Origin: Schistocephalus solidus
Taxonomy: Eukaryota; Platyhelminthes; Cestoda; Diphyllobothriidea; Diphyllobothriidae
Reading direction: 5' to 3'
Assembly (NCBI GenBank): GCA_017591395.1
Contig: WEDG01000722.1
Span: 124,001 to 188,000, forward strand
Length of the DNA: 64,000 bases
The notes beneath the pieces were generated by a model. The model saw nothing but the letters and a program-made list of their open reading frames with translations. It did no database searches and was not told where the DNA came from. Below are positions 11,033 through 22,479 of this stretch, one piece after another; the first letter of the stretch is position 1; each line of letters begins with the position of its first letter. Position numbers and translations under genes: made by a program.

Positions 11033-11033
11033 C

Positions 11034-11099
<66 letters not shown>
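11033..11099. repeat. (AT)n microsatellite
   Basis: AT repeat directly after the right arm of the hammerhead repeat. Confidence 0.95.
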
Positions 11100-11103
<4 letters not shown>

Positions 11104-11208
11104 ATGTTCGACAGTATGAGACACCTTGTTTCTTCTGGCCTAGTGTGCCTTCTTGACCTCCTGAGATGGCCTAGTAGTCCGAAAAGTTTGCCAACCCCTG
11201 CTGTAGAC

Positions 11209-12270
11209 TTTTGTCAGAGCTTCGTTGGTGGGAGATAGGAATGCTTCTCTTGCAACGTAAAAGAAATTCCACAGAAGCTTCGCTGCGGCAAACTGACGTA
11301 AGTAGTGTTCCATCAGTAGCTTGTCTATTTCCTTTTCCGGGGTAAATAACTTTTGAGCTTTTTGCGCTGGCCTGTTTCCAAATGATTATTTGATGCCTAA
11401 AATGTGTCGCCTACACAAAGCAGATGCAATTTTTGGTTAAGTGGTAGGAAACGGAGTTCATGTTGGCGCATACCTTTCCTCCGAAATTAAACGAGGCAAC
11501 ATAGAGAACAATAAGTTCAAATTGTGACGAATGGATTTTATGAATGGAATTTTTCTACGGCGTGCTGGTCTATCAACGAAAAGGTGTCTGATTTTGGACA
11601 AAACGTGGCATTATCTTATACTCCGGCAAATCCCTGATCTATCAACTGCGGTAAACCGCATCTGTTCATTTTTACACATGTCTTTAGTAAAGAACATTAC
11701 TCTACACGAAAAGTTTTACCAAGATAATTGTAGCCTACTTGAAACCTTATTTGTTATTCCGCCCATAAGCAGGCGAGGCAAAATGCAATCAAACAGGAAA
11801 TTGTTCGCAAAACAGCATTTTTTGAAAGATTCTGACTTTTAAGTCTTTTAATTTTATGCCCAAAATGCGAATAATGCCTACAGGCAGTCTTTTGTCTTAA
11901 CACCTGTCAAGAATGTGAAAATATTCATAAGGATAGTATTTTTTAAACTAGGTTCTGTCACTTTGTAAATGAACGAGCTCCACAATGGCTGTGAATTACC
12001 ATTCAGTAGGGTCTTTATAATCACTGAATCGAACCTGAACGTATGACGAAAATTGTTCCAGTATAAGGACACTAAATAGCTTTTTTGTCTGAAAAAGATA
12101 ATTTACTAGAATCTGTCAGAAAACTGCATAAGCGCATTCATCAGCGAATCGCCCTAGTAATCACTTTTTAAGGAGACAACTTGCGAGGGGTCTAGGGTTT
12201 TCTCCTGATTAAGAACCTTTTCTTCAAAAGCTTCGCTGTGAGCGTCCACCTTCTTCGGCAATTAGGCCAT
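11209..12270. other. No recognisable gene
   Basis: Open frames here (for example 11531-11842) have no recognised similarity and chance length. A short piece near 11450-11500 weakly resembles repeat R3. Confidence 0.5.
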
Positions 12271-12277
12271 TGCCGAC

Positions 12278-13037
12278 CGCCAGCACCGTCCTTGTTCAAG
12301 GCTCACTGCCTAAAGGTCATGCAACGTCACGCGCCGACACTTGGCCGACTTCCACTCGTACACGCAGGTGCTGCTCAAACGCACCTTGAAACGTCCTTGA
12401 AACCGCCTTGAAACCGTCCTTGAAACCACCTTGAAACCGCCAGCACCGTCCTTGTTCAAGGCTCACTGCCTAAAAGGTCATGCAACGTCACGCGCCGACA
12501 CTTGGCCGACTTCCACTCGTACACGCAGGTGCTGCTCAAACGCACCTTTGAAACGTCCTTGAAACCGCCTTAAAACCGTCCTTGAAACCACCTTGAAACC
12601 GCCAGCACCGTCCTTGTTCAAGGCTCACTGCCTAAAGGTCATGCAACGTCACGCGCCGACACTTGGCCGACTTCCACTCGTACACGCAGGTGCTGCTCAA
12701 ACGCACCTTGAAACGTCCTTGAAACCGCCTTGAAACCGTCCTTGAAACCACCTTTGAAACCGCCAGCACCGTCCTTGTTCAAGGCTCACTGCCTAAAGGT
12801 CATGCAACGTCACGCGCCGACACTTGGCCGACTTCCACTCGTACACGCAGGTGCTGCTCAAACGCACCTTGAAACGTCCTTGAAACCGCCTTGAAACCGT
12901 CCTTGAAACCACCTTGAAACCGCCAGCACCGTCCTTGTTCAAGGCTCACTGCCTAAAGGTCATGCAACGTCACGCGCCAACACTTGGCCGACTTCCACTC
13001 GTACACGCAGGTGCTGCTCAAACGCACCTTGAAACGT
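12278..13037. repeat. Minisatellite, five copies of about 160 bp
   Basis: Units begin at CAGCACCGTCCTTGTTCAAG at 12281, 12441, 12603, 12764 and 12924, spaced 160-162 bp. Each unit ends in a short internal repeat of CCTTGAAACCG type. Copies differ only by single-base indels and substitutions, so the array is young or homogenised. An open frame over the last copy (12914-13105) is a by-product. Confidence 0.95.
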
Positions 13038-14635
13038 CCATCCTTCGGCTAACGCAGCATGGGCTGCTAGACACGACACCGCTCGGGAAATGCAACACAC
13101 AGTAATTGGAGAACAGTTTAACCTGCTCCGCATTTGCCACCAGTCTCACTTTCTATCAGGCCTACTTCAATGCAGTCAACATTAGCCCTGTCTTTGCCAG
13201 TAACCAGCGCTGTCTGGGACAACAACTGGGAGCACAATAAAGCCCTCATTCTGGTACCCTCTACCCTCTACTGCTTAGACTCACCAGAAGACTGTTTGAA
13301 GTACTGCTTGTTTGTAGAATAGGCCCTACGTGCATATTCCACAGTGGTTGATTGTCTTCGACCTAAATATTAATTAAAATTTCCGGGTCTGACCCTATAA
13401 TGTCATGTCCGGATCACCAGACACCATGTCCTGCACTGAATAATTTCAGAGGGACAGGTCACTACGCACGCTGACTTGCCAACAAATATGACGGCAGCAA
13501 AAGGAACATACGTCACTCGAGTGGGGAGGTTAAGCCTAATCAGCAGCGAACAGGCTGGTCAAAGTTTGTACTCCGAGCAGAAATATAATACCAGGCCGAC
13601 GTCAAGGCTGAAAAAGTCAAGAACAGCAGGAAGGTCAGCCACAGAACTCTGATTATGGAAACGAGGGGGTTTCCGATACGTCAGTCCAAATATATTCCGT
13701 TCTACGAACTCGTCCCTTCTTATTCATCTTCTTCGGGGGATCATGAGATCGATAAGATATCTGGACCTCAAATATATATATATATATATATAAACTGCAA
13801 TAAATGGACAAGTAAATTGAAAAGGAGTGTCGTTAACGAAAACTTTAATTCTAAAGGTAAACTGATATACCAATATCTGAATGGTTTTTGACTTCTCGTA
13901 CAACGGGACAGAACTGGAGCACTGTTTTAAATTTTAAGGAAAAAATTATCCATAACTTCACCCTCGCCTATTATGTTAATATCAGAAAAATCCTGTGTCA
14001 GGATCCAAAGATTTGGGTCGAGCAATGTTTCAGCCCGCCAGTCAACGGGCTTGAGAAGGTAGCTGGCTGCGGCTACAGTAAGACCCGGTATAAAAGTGTT
14101 TAGATCCGCTTGCGAGGCATCGTTCGCCTGGGTTTCATTGATGGAAGGGTGAGTTGCATGAAAACCCTCTTGTTCCACCAAGAATGCAGTGAGTCTTGAC
14201 AGATAATTTGCGCTTACCGTTGCCTTGGTACAGGGATAGTAGTCCAGTCGACCTGATTTTATGAAAATCCTAGTGTATAACAACTGTTAGCAAGATAGGT
14301 CTGCATAAAAAAGATATAAATCGGAAAGGTGCCTGACCAAAGTGCAAAATGAGTCACATGTCTGAAACTAGCCGAGTCAACCAACATGCCCTTACATGCT
14401 GACATTTGTATTTATGTGTTTTAGACCATTTGAATATACCCGTCCATTAATAAGTTCGTAAGCCATGCCAAAAGAGCTAACATATAGCTAAAATGCCACC
14501 AAGACTTGATCATTCCTTATGATGTTACTACTGCTACTACTGAGATTGTTTTCGGTAGGCGTGTAAACTTCATTTTAAAATCGATTTGCAGTATAACCAA
14601 CTGGTAGACTAAGTTAGGCGCTGCGACGGTTACTT
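13038..14635. other. No recognisable gene; one repeat fragment
   Basis: 13327-13452 is a reverse-complement fragment of the hammerhead-repeat unit A (shared GGGTCTGACCCT, TGTCATGTCCGGATCACC). An AT run lies at 13771-13792. The open frames at 13655-14283 have no recognised family. Confidence 0.55.
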
Positions 14636-14639
14636 CGAA

Positions 14640-14945
14640 GTGTGCCCTCTATGGCACTCCCACTCGGTGGGAGCACTACCGATGTACTTGCACACTTAGA
14701 TGTGAGCTCCTGTCGCGTCAGCCACCTGCGCCCTCGCCTGACATTGGTCTTCTGAATTTGGTCAAGAAACCGAGAGGAGAAAGAGGAGGAGGAGGAGGAT
14801 GAGGGAGGGAGAGAGTACGATAGATGCCGCGCAATTCTGCTATCCCTGTAAATGAATTCGCGCGCATGTCACTACCCCTGCGCCCACTCTGTTGTGGCGC
14901 ACACGGTGGCCATCGTGGGGACGAAACATTTGAAATTAGAATAAG
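14640..14945 (-). repeat. R1 repeat copy, minus orientation
   Basis: GCCACCTGCGCCCTC, the (GGA)n-like tract and GCGCGCATGTCACTACCCCTG correspond to the reverse complement of the R1 copy at 63510-64000. It is strongly diverged. Confidence 0.5.
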
Positions 14946-15429
14946 TTGCTTTGGAGTTGTTTCACTGCCTGAAATTCCAAAATATGCAGAGAGAATCAAG
15001 CTGTTCGAATGGGGCTGACGACATAGCCAGTCGGCATTGCTCCGAAGGTATTAGAGACCAGACTCGTTTACTTCTGCAACGCGTGCCTCACGGTCCCAGC
15101 AGTAATTTATAAGAGGTGTCTCATGCCGACGCCGTTATTCACGTTTTTGCTGTGTTTCTACAAACAAACGCGCGATTGACTGAAAGCTTAAAGTTTCCCT
15201 TATTTTGTATTAAGTCTATATACTTGTACTGCATTCGGACTGTAATTTCTTTTATAGAATTTTGCTCCTCAAAGTGCATTGCTGTCCCCTCCTTTTCGTT
15301 AGACTGTGCAGGTTTTGTTGTTGTTAAGCATTAAACAGGCATGAGGGCGAGAACGTGGCTGAAAGACGACAAAATCTGTCCCATTATTCGTTCGCTCAGT
15401 ATCTGTGCTCTCAGTATTGTAAATAATGA

Positions 15430-15660
15430 TGTCAATATATACTACTGCTTGTTTGTTGGTAGCCTAGGAAGATTACGTGATTATACTGCGGTAGCTGGCG
15501 GATATCAGCGCAGGTATTCATTTCAAATTTCGGACCGAGCCTGAAAAGGTCTGTTACGAAACATATGCTCCAATTTCGCACATTTATTGCCTCGGAAATT
15601 AAACCAGACAGGGAAAACATTCAGTCAAGTCTAGCAAATCTCGTTACTGGACAGACATTG
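15430..15660 (+). repeat. R3 repeat copy
   Basis: Shares with 30020-30180 and 30320-30520 the order: TATTCAT...TTTC...GAGCCTGAAAA...GTT...AAGTTCCCGCATTTAT...CTCGAAAATTAAAC (diverged). Function unknown; possibly a non-autonomous element. Confidence 0.45.
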
Positions 15661-15889
15661 GCTGAGAAGTTTAAGGTGAACGTGCGAACTTGAGGGCTCA
15701 GTGAGTGCACTCAGATCGTGTCAGACTGCCCCGTGAATTAAATTGGAAGTGAAAAACCTCGAATTCGAAAAAGCTGCTAGAGACCTTTCAAGTGATGTCT
15801 ATCATCAAGGCAGGAATGACATTTCGACCGCGGCGAGCAAAGTTGTCATTTGTGTTCCGCTGGGGATTCAAGTCTGTGTAAGTTTATAG

Positions 15890-16740
15890 TGGGGCAGACT
15901 TAAGCAGCATCAACCGCACTCTCTCCTACCTCATTCACCCTGCATCGGTGGCAGGCCAGAAGACCTAAAGTGGGCCCGGGCGCCGTTGCTGACGTAACTA
16001 AACAGCCAGTCAGCGCACGTTGCACATGCTGATGAGATTTTCACGAAAAGGGGTGCTCCGTAGCCTATCTGAGCGAGAGTGCCGTAAACGCCAGTTTAAG
16101 GAGGAGCCATTGATCCTCCCTCTCAAGCTTCCAATCTGTCACTCCACGAGGATCAACTTATTCTGTTTGTTGGCAGCTTTTAAAGCAACAGTTCATGGTG
16201 GTTGGTGGTGGATTCATACGCCATGGATTCCCAGTGTCGGTCACACAATCCCTCTCTCCTCCGTCTACCATGCCCAGTCGACTGTTTGAACCTGTTAAAA
16301 AGCAGGTAAGAGTGTTGGGTGCAGTACCTTAGAAGGATAGCTAGCTCCTCTACACGGATCACACACGGCCCTCTCAATTCTTGCATCACTATGCACAGTC
16401 GACAAGCCTCCCACTGCAGAGAGATGTGGACGTTCGGACATTGACGTTTCACTAGCCATATCGACGGTGACGAAGCCCATCATATTCTTGCCTCCAGAAA
16501 GAGATTGGACTTTCACTGGCCGTGTTGTAGAGTGTGAATGACGTTCAAGTTTCCTCTAGGGATGTGTGTGTGCACTAAAAGCTGTTGCTTGGAAGGTCGC
16601 CAACTGACGGGATTACTCGAACCACGTGGTCAGCCCAGTGTGTGGTTTGTGCGGAGTCGCCAACTGGTGGACTGAGTCAGACTGCAATGTCTGCTCAACG
16701 TGGAGGTAGGTCAAGGTGTCATACTGGAGTCCGGATGTGG
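15890..16740. repeat. R1-related repeat fragments, mixed orientation
   Basis: Plus-strand pieces (ACCGCACTCTCTCCT near 15912 and TTTAAGGAGGAGCCATTGAT near 16095) and a minus piece (GGTCGCCAACTGACGGGATT to AACGTGGAGG, about 16597-16705) match R1 at 53.0-54.2 kb and 63.5-64.0 kb. No gene is recognised. Confidence 0.5.
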
Positions 16741-19700
16741 TTTTATCGAAGAGTTGCCTCTAGGCAAATATAGCCGAATAGGTCCGTGCAATAATCAGCT
16801 GTCTTTAATGTAAGCATATGAGGCATGCGCAGTGGGCGTTTATGAACACACACATTGTCGGAAAACCTGTTGCAAGAGCTCAATGGTAGAAATCGTCGAT
16901 GCTTCAGAAAGTTTGACAGTTTGACCGCAAGCAATAGCCTTTTTATTGGTCACGTGCGATTCAACAATTTCTACAGCCTTACAAGTTGTAGCCGTGAGTT
17001 GAGTGATTTAGTTTCAGCTACTGCCTTGAACTCGAATCTCCGTTTGTCTTTGCAACACATACGTCTATAGACGGGAAGCGTTATGGACAAAGGAAAGGGC
17101 GATCGGAGTGATCATCGAAGGCCTGCCTATCACCGAAATTAGGACAGATTGAGGAAACCCCCGTCTATGCAACTGGTCATAGGTCCAAAAGTACACAGAA
17201 TGAAGTTTAAACGAATAGATTGTCTTCCTTTCCGCCTATTGGCAATCCTTTTGACAGTGGTTTGGTTACTTTTGCTAAGTTCAAACGCAAAACTTCTGTT
17301 TGGTTAACACGAAAGTCCATAAAATACAAGTCAACGTATAAAAGGGGGAATTTGGTTTCCAGAACTTACTGTAGAAGGTATTCCTTGCACGATTTAGCTG
17401 TCAAAATAGAAGGTTAAGATAAGCTTCAAATAAAGGTTGGAAATCAGTACTGACAATTTAATGCATGTTTATGTTCCTTACAGTGGTTGGAGCGGATATT
17501 CGTGTGTACTGGTAACCTACTTCTGAACAAGCCAAGGAGATTTTATTCAGACAAACAAGCCTTCAATGGCGCATCAAGAAATGCCCACAAACGATCAACC
17601 TCAAAATCCCTGATCAAAATAACCTCAAAAGCATATATGTTATCCAGACGGGGGCTTTTTAGGAAACTGCATATTTTCAAATAGTGGATGACCTGGGCCA
17701 CAGCCTCAACCTGCATGAGAGTTTGGCAAGGTCAGGAAAAGTAAATCTTATCGCAGATTCGAGGGCCTTCCTCGTCAGAGCTTGGGGTTATTAGCTGATC
17801 CAGTATAATTTGCTCAAGCCTTGACGACGGGATTGATTGGGAATCTGAAACTGTGGGCTGGTGGGCTCTTGTTGCATTTGATGCCTCTTCTCCTTGACCG
17901 CTGCCCACGAGTCACGAATTTGCTTATAACGGTAGCGGAACCATCACAAGAAGGGTAATTTGTACGGCTTTCTCATCCACCAATCTACTACTTATTTTTT
18001 CCTCAATAGCTTTCCATCTAAAAACAAGGACTGTGTTTGCTCCGCTGCTGCTTTAGCCCTTTCCAGACATCTGTGCCCTTTGCTTCGTTTTTTCACTTCC
18101 CAACGACTCTTTCTGAAAGTAATTACCGTAAGTGATCCATCGTTATGAAATTCTAACGGAAATTATGAAATGCATTTTCATTGTGGAGTAAAACCCGAGG
18201 TAATTCTGTCACACCGGAATGCCAACTTCGGAATTCAAAAAACTTTGATCAGTAAAAAAATGCTCACTTCCAAAGTATTTAGTTTTCCGTGGATTCTCAG
18301 TGCTCTAATGCATTCAATAATGTTTTACAGAAAAGGTGCACCACGATATCCTTTTTTGCAATCACTTGACAGCAAATCATACCTCCGTCATTTGTTATAC
18401 TACATGGCGAGGAATAGTTCGGTTTTTATAAAAAACTTTCAAATCCCGAACCCTTTGGAGTCCGATCTGCCATTGCCTTTAAAGTTGACAGTCTACATGC
18501 TGGATCCTTTCAATACAAGATAACGTCATTACTTCTTCTGTTATTCAAAGGATGCAATATGGGGATCAGAAATTTGTAATGGATGTGAATTCTGTTGCAT
18601 GCGTCATAGCGATTACTAATAAACGTACAGTTATGACGTTATTTTAATGGCATTTCGGGGTCTTAAAAATTGTTCGAGTTTAAACTTTTAAAGTCCAGAT
18701 ATACTCTTCCTTCGAGTATCAGATTTGAGACAGAATTGGATTGCTGCCAACTGAGAAGACATATTTTTGTGCATGTCTTATGGAAACTAGAGTTCAATTT
18801 AATAGGTTCTTGAAAAACAGCGGGAAAATATATGCTACTTATATAGCCATTTGTAAAGTGTGCGCTTTTTGCTGGCGGTCAGATAGAGGCGCATTTAAGA
18901 TACGATATATTGGTGTGAGAGGAATGCCATGGGTAGACACTGCAAGATAATCACTACTAAAGCCCCATTTATGTGCTCACCCTTAATTAAAAATCCATTT
19001 TGGAATTTCAGTTCAGTTCAAGTTTATTGAACGAAAGGTAGACGAAGGACCTTGAGTTCCTATTGGTTACACTAACGTCACATGTAGCGTCAGTTAACAT
19101 TTAATGAGCCGGGCCAGCGACTGCCTGTGCACCTGCCAGAAGCTCACTCAATTTCGAGAAGGTGCACCTGAAGGCAGGTCGCAGGTTTAACCATTTGCTG
19201 AGGTCGCAGAATTAAGCTGAGCTGGCTGGCTGCCCTAAAGTTGTCAGCTCCTTTCGCATACGTGAACTTGAGTTATGCTACTTTTCTTGGAAGACTTTGA
19301 ATGACCTACAATGGTTTTGCCTCGTAAAAATGCTGTCTGACAAATTGCAGGTAAATGTGTAAATAGCGAAGGCAAAGATAGGTCTACCAGCTTACCGCTA
19401 TAGATTCGACAGATTCCGTTTCGTAGAACATGTAGGCCAGTCTTTCGCGCTAACGGAATTAAAGAAGAGAATTAAGCTATCTGCCATCTGAAGTGGTAAA
19501 CAGTTAAATAATATCGAAAAAACCTGAATTAAGTCATCGGGAATAAAACGAAATTCCGAAGTTCATTGCAACGACCGAAGCTGTTTCGTGCATCCCGTTT
19601 TTCCAGGAAATCAGTCTTTGGAGGCGTAATGATGGGAATAATGAACAGTTTTGCAGGAAAGTAGGGTTACCAGAGGCCTATCAACTTACCAATGTCTTGC

Positions 19701-19835
19701 GGTGAAAGCTAAAGCACTCATTCGTTGTGCATATGTAATCTCTGATAGTTTTTTGAGATTAAGATGTACGCTTTATTTTGAAAGTACCATTTAAAATTTT
19801 CAACAAAAAGACTACTTGATACAGGCAAGAAAACG
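16741..19835. other. No recognisable gene
   Basis: An AT-rich stretch. The longest open frame (18170-18523, plus, 117 codons) has no recognised domain and is within chance length. Confidence 0.5.
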
Positions 19836-20085
19836 AGCCCGTGGCGCATTGGGTTAGAGTGTTAGACTTCCGATCAACCGTTCGTACCACCTGGGCTTGG
19901 ACATGGCTGGCTGATGACGGCTAATAAGCCAGAAATGGCCATTCCAGGCTCCCTTGTTTTTGTCTGTCATTTTATCCCGCTTTTTATACTGCTAACCACG
20001 GTACGGCTGCTAGCGGGGCTCGAGTGTGAGCCCAAGGTAGTACGGTCGAGTGAGTCCCGTAGACAGTGATCGCCAATCCAGAAAA
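19836..20085 (+). repeat. S2 SINE: tRNA-like head, hammerhead-like fold, body
   Basis: The tRNA-like head (about 19838-19900) has an A box in GTGGCGCATTGGGTTAG. The hammerhead-like part is CTGATGA (19911-19917), stem II GGCT/AGCC, GAAA, self-complementary stem III ATGG/CCAT (19935-19942) and stem I CTGG (19907-19910) with CCAG (19944-19947). The body continues through GCTGCTAGCGGGGCTCGAG. The base of stem II is a C/A mismatch where the family prefers G-C. Confidence 0.7.
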
Positions 20086-20159
20086 GGGTCGACGTTACTC
20101 TCTCTCTCTCTCCATCTCTTCCCCCTGGTATCATAGACTTATCCGAAATCACGGTCACA

Positions 20160-20696
20160 CTAAATGAAATGCCAGAAGCCACCATGACTGACTGTGCATT
20201 TCTTTGCCGACAGCGTGCCACACATCACCGGTGTGCACATACCAGCACACATGCTGGTACAGTTGGCGTCTTGACAGCCACACGAAAGGCAGAAAAATGC
20301 CCCTCCTGCGTATGGCACTACCCATAAACTATCTCCTTCCAAATAAATTGACAACTCTTCTGCCTTGGGGTTAGGTGAATCCTGGAAGGCAACCGCCAAA
20401 CACCGGTCCCCGGTGAAGTTAGTGCATCTCCAAACAAACAGGTCGTCGCATGACTTTGTCGGTAACAACAGGCGGTTGAGGACGACTGAAGGAACAATGA
20501 GAGTCTTGCAGGCGCTCTCATTAGATGCCAAAATTTCCGAAGCCATCATATATTCTGAAGTATCTTTGAGGATTAGCGTCTGCATAGGCCTAAAGTCCCG
20601 CTGATGTATATGGTCAACGACCCCCTTGTCAAGAGAGGAATCTTGCAAGTACTTTGTACCATCTGGTGTAGTCTTTGTGAAACCCGTGGCTTCCAT
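20160..20696 (-). CDS. Hypothetical cysteine-rich ORF, 178 codons
   Basis: An uninterrupted minus-strand frame from ATG at 20696, with an in-frame TGA two codons upstream. I do not recognise the product. Its last 50 residues are rich in cysteine (FFCLSCGCQDANC, MCAGMC, VMCGTLSAKKC), and there is no signal peptide or membrane segment at the N-terminus. In a 64 kb window about one random frame of this length is expected, so length alone is not evidence of coding. No splice structure, paralogue or promoter is evident. Confidence 0.25.
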   Translation of the reverse strand: MEATGFTKTTPDGTKYLQDSSLDKGVVDHIHQRDFRPMQTLILKDTSEYMMASEILASNESACKTLIVPSVVLNRLLLPTKSCDDLFVWRCTNFTGDRCLAVAFQDSPNPKAEELSIYLEGDSLWVVPYAGGAFFCLSCGCQDANCTSMCAGMCTPVMCGTLSAKKCTVSHGGFWHFI

Positions 20697-20699
20697 AAC

Positions 20700-21489
20700 T
20701 CAAAAATGGAATAATAAACACGCAACCATAGACACGCCAGCACTGTCGTTTTTGGCACGCGCAACGTCTGAGCACATTTGCACGCTTGGACACCAAGGCC
20801 CCGAGTCAACCGGCCAGCCCGGCTCTCGCCCTAGCATTAGAAAAAAGTTTACGATCTCATTTGATGACGATAGTTCATCACACGGGCCCTATAGGTAGCG
20901 CGAAAGACAATCAGGGGAGAGACAGCGAGGCCGACGTAAGTGTTGCCAGGACTTAAATTGTGTGCGAGAAGTTGGTATGTAGTCCGTACAGCAGGGGGTC
21001 AAAACGTGGTAGAAATGATAATAAGAGGAACCGTCATGGCCTTGGTTCGGCAAAGGCTTTCGCATGAGGATCACTATACCGTGAGGCAAGGAAAGACAAC
21101 TAGTTTTATAGCAATGCTTCACCTTTTGCTTGAGAGTCAGGATCGACTACGTTGATGAAAACGAGGTCTTTTTCAGGATCGAAGACGCCATTCTACTAAG
21201 ACTACTACTAATAATACTACTACTACTACTACTGGATACTAGTACTAATACTACTATTACTTATACGAATACTACTACTAATATGCTTATGGAAGTTTTT
21301 ATGCTGTTGGAAGGTCTGACCGAAACCCTCTTGTTCTGGAGATCGCTTCGTTCTCTCCAGTTCACAATTATACTCAATTGTCAATCTGTATGCGGTTACA
21401 GGTCGATTCATATTGACAGCTCAGGTTCTAGGTAAAAACTAGTAACTAGACGGTAAATATGGTTCCACCTGTACCCCTTAACATACTTT
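20700..21489. other. No recognisable gene; TAC/TAA microsatellite
   Basis: A degenerate (TAC/TAA)n tract lies at about 21198-21285. The remaining sequence holds only chance-length open frames. Confidence 0.6.
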
Positions 21490-21620
21490 TGGTTGCCTGT
21501 TGGCAATTTAATGCATATAATGTGGCCATCTCGCGGTGGCTGATGGAATTCGACCCAACTATTCACATAAACTTTAATCCTACGCCTATAAACCTTCAAA
21601 TAGACTGAGTTCCTCAAAGT
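21490..21620 (+). repeat. R3 repeat fragment
   Basis: TTGCCTGTTGGCAATTTAA through CTGATGGAATTCGACCCAAC and CTATTCACATAAACTTTAAT matches the R3 copies at 30.0-30.5 kb. Confidence 0.45.
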
Positions 21621-22479
21621 TGGCTACCAATTTCTGCGGAAATTGAAAAGTAGCAACGTAGATTTCTCAGTATGTATGCCTTTGGTGTGCCGAGCATAAC
21701 TGCATGTCCTCAAGAACGCATCATTTGATGAACTCTCGAAACTGTTTTCTGCAATCTGATCGGATTCCCTTCTTGTAGCTTTCAGGTCTTGAGTTCTTTA
21801 ATAGGTTTTTAGGTAGCGCACTGCCTGACTGACGAAGATCTCCTACCCGGACATGGAGTCTCGTCAGGTGTTGAAAACATATAACCAAGAACTGCCTAAT
21901 TTCCTCTCTATGTCTTTGTCCACAAAGCACCGTGCACCATTAACTGGAAGTAAGAACAGGTTCCTTTTAACACCTACCCCAACGTTGGCTCTGGCCCACA
22001 TAAGCCGAAACCTAGTTGGATCGTTTCTGTCCGGATCTCTTTCAGTATAGAGGAAGACAACAGAGTAGAATTCCTTCTAAAAAGAATAATAAAAGAACCT
22101 TAATGAAGAGAAGAATCGTACACGCTTTAGACAATATTATTCATAGTTGGGTGTACTGAACCCTTTTTGTAAGTATGAAACTTTGTGAGAGGTTAACTTT
22201 GAACTGCATTTAGCCTTCTATCCTTATCTTTCTTAATATGTTTATGTACCTTTCTCTGTGATCGATATGTATTGCAACAGGAATACCATGGAGCAGCCTT
22301 TACTGACCCAGGCATATTTGAGGGCATTTTATCCAAGGGAAAACACCTAGCATGTACCCTGGAAACTTTATAACAGTACAGCAGATTGCCTATGTCAAAT
22401 TAAATTCTGAAAGGTGTTTTCGAATAAGAAAATTACCAATGTATGGTTATAACATTAAGTATCATGCAGCAAAATTCCA
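21621..22479. other. No recognisable gene
   Basis: Nothing supported beyond chance-length open frames. Confidence 0.5.

Larger units (their letters stand above)
10275..11033. repeat. Hammerhead-bearing repeat (retrozyme or PLE-LTR-like), direct and inverted units
   Basis: Unit A (10275-10435) recurs directly at about 10629-10777. The segment 10458-10710 is then repeated in reverse complement at 10778-11033. Each long arm contains one hammerhead motif and the end of unit A, which carries a palindrome AATAATTTCTGAAATTATT. A diverged minus-strand piece of unit A lies at 13327-13452. Hammerheads in repeats of this kind are known from PLE pseudo-LTRs and retrozymes; which one this is cannot be told here. 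Confidence 0.75.
9277..11208. mobile_element. hAT-family DNA transposon, internally rearranged, with nested insertions
   Basis: The element spans 9285-11200. Its ends are CAGCGGTCGGCAAACT and, at the right, the reverse complement of CAGGGGTTGGCAAACT (14 of 16 match). They are flanked by an exact 8-bp duplication CTGTAGAC (9277-9284 and 11201-11208), the length typical of hAT elements. A second, earlier right end (CCCCTG at about 9893) shows that the 3' terminal region is duplicated: 9810-9893 and 11115-11200 are direct copies. Between them sit a SINE piece, three AT microsatellites and the hammerhead repeat pair. Transposase coding is reduced to the C-terminal part. Confidence 0.8.

Noticed and set aside
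12278..13037. CRISPR-like array
   Set aside because: Tandem 160-bp units without unique spacers, in a eukaryotic context.
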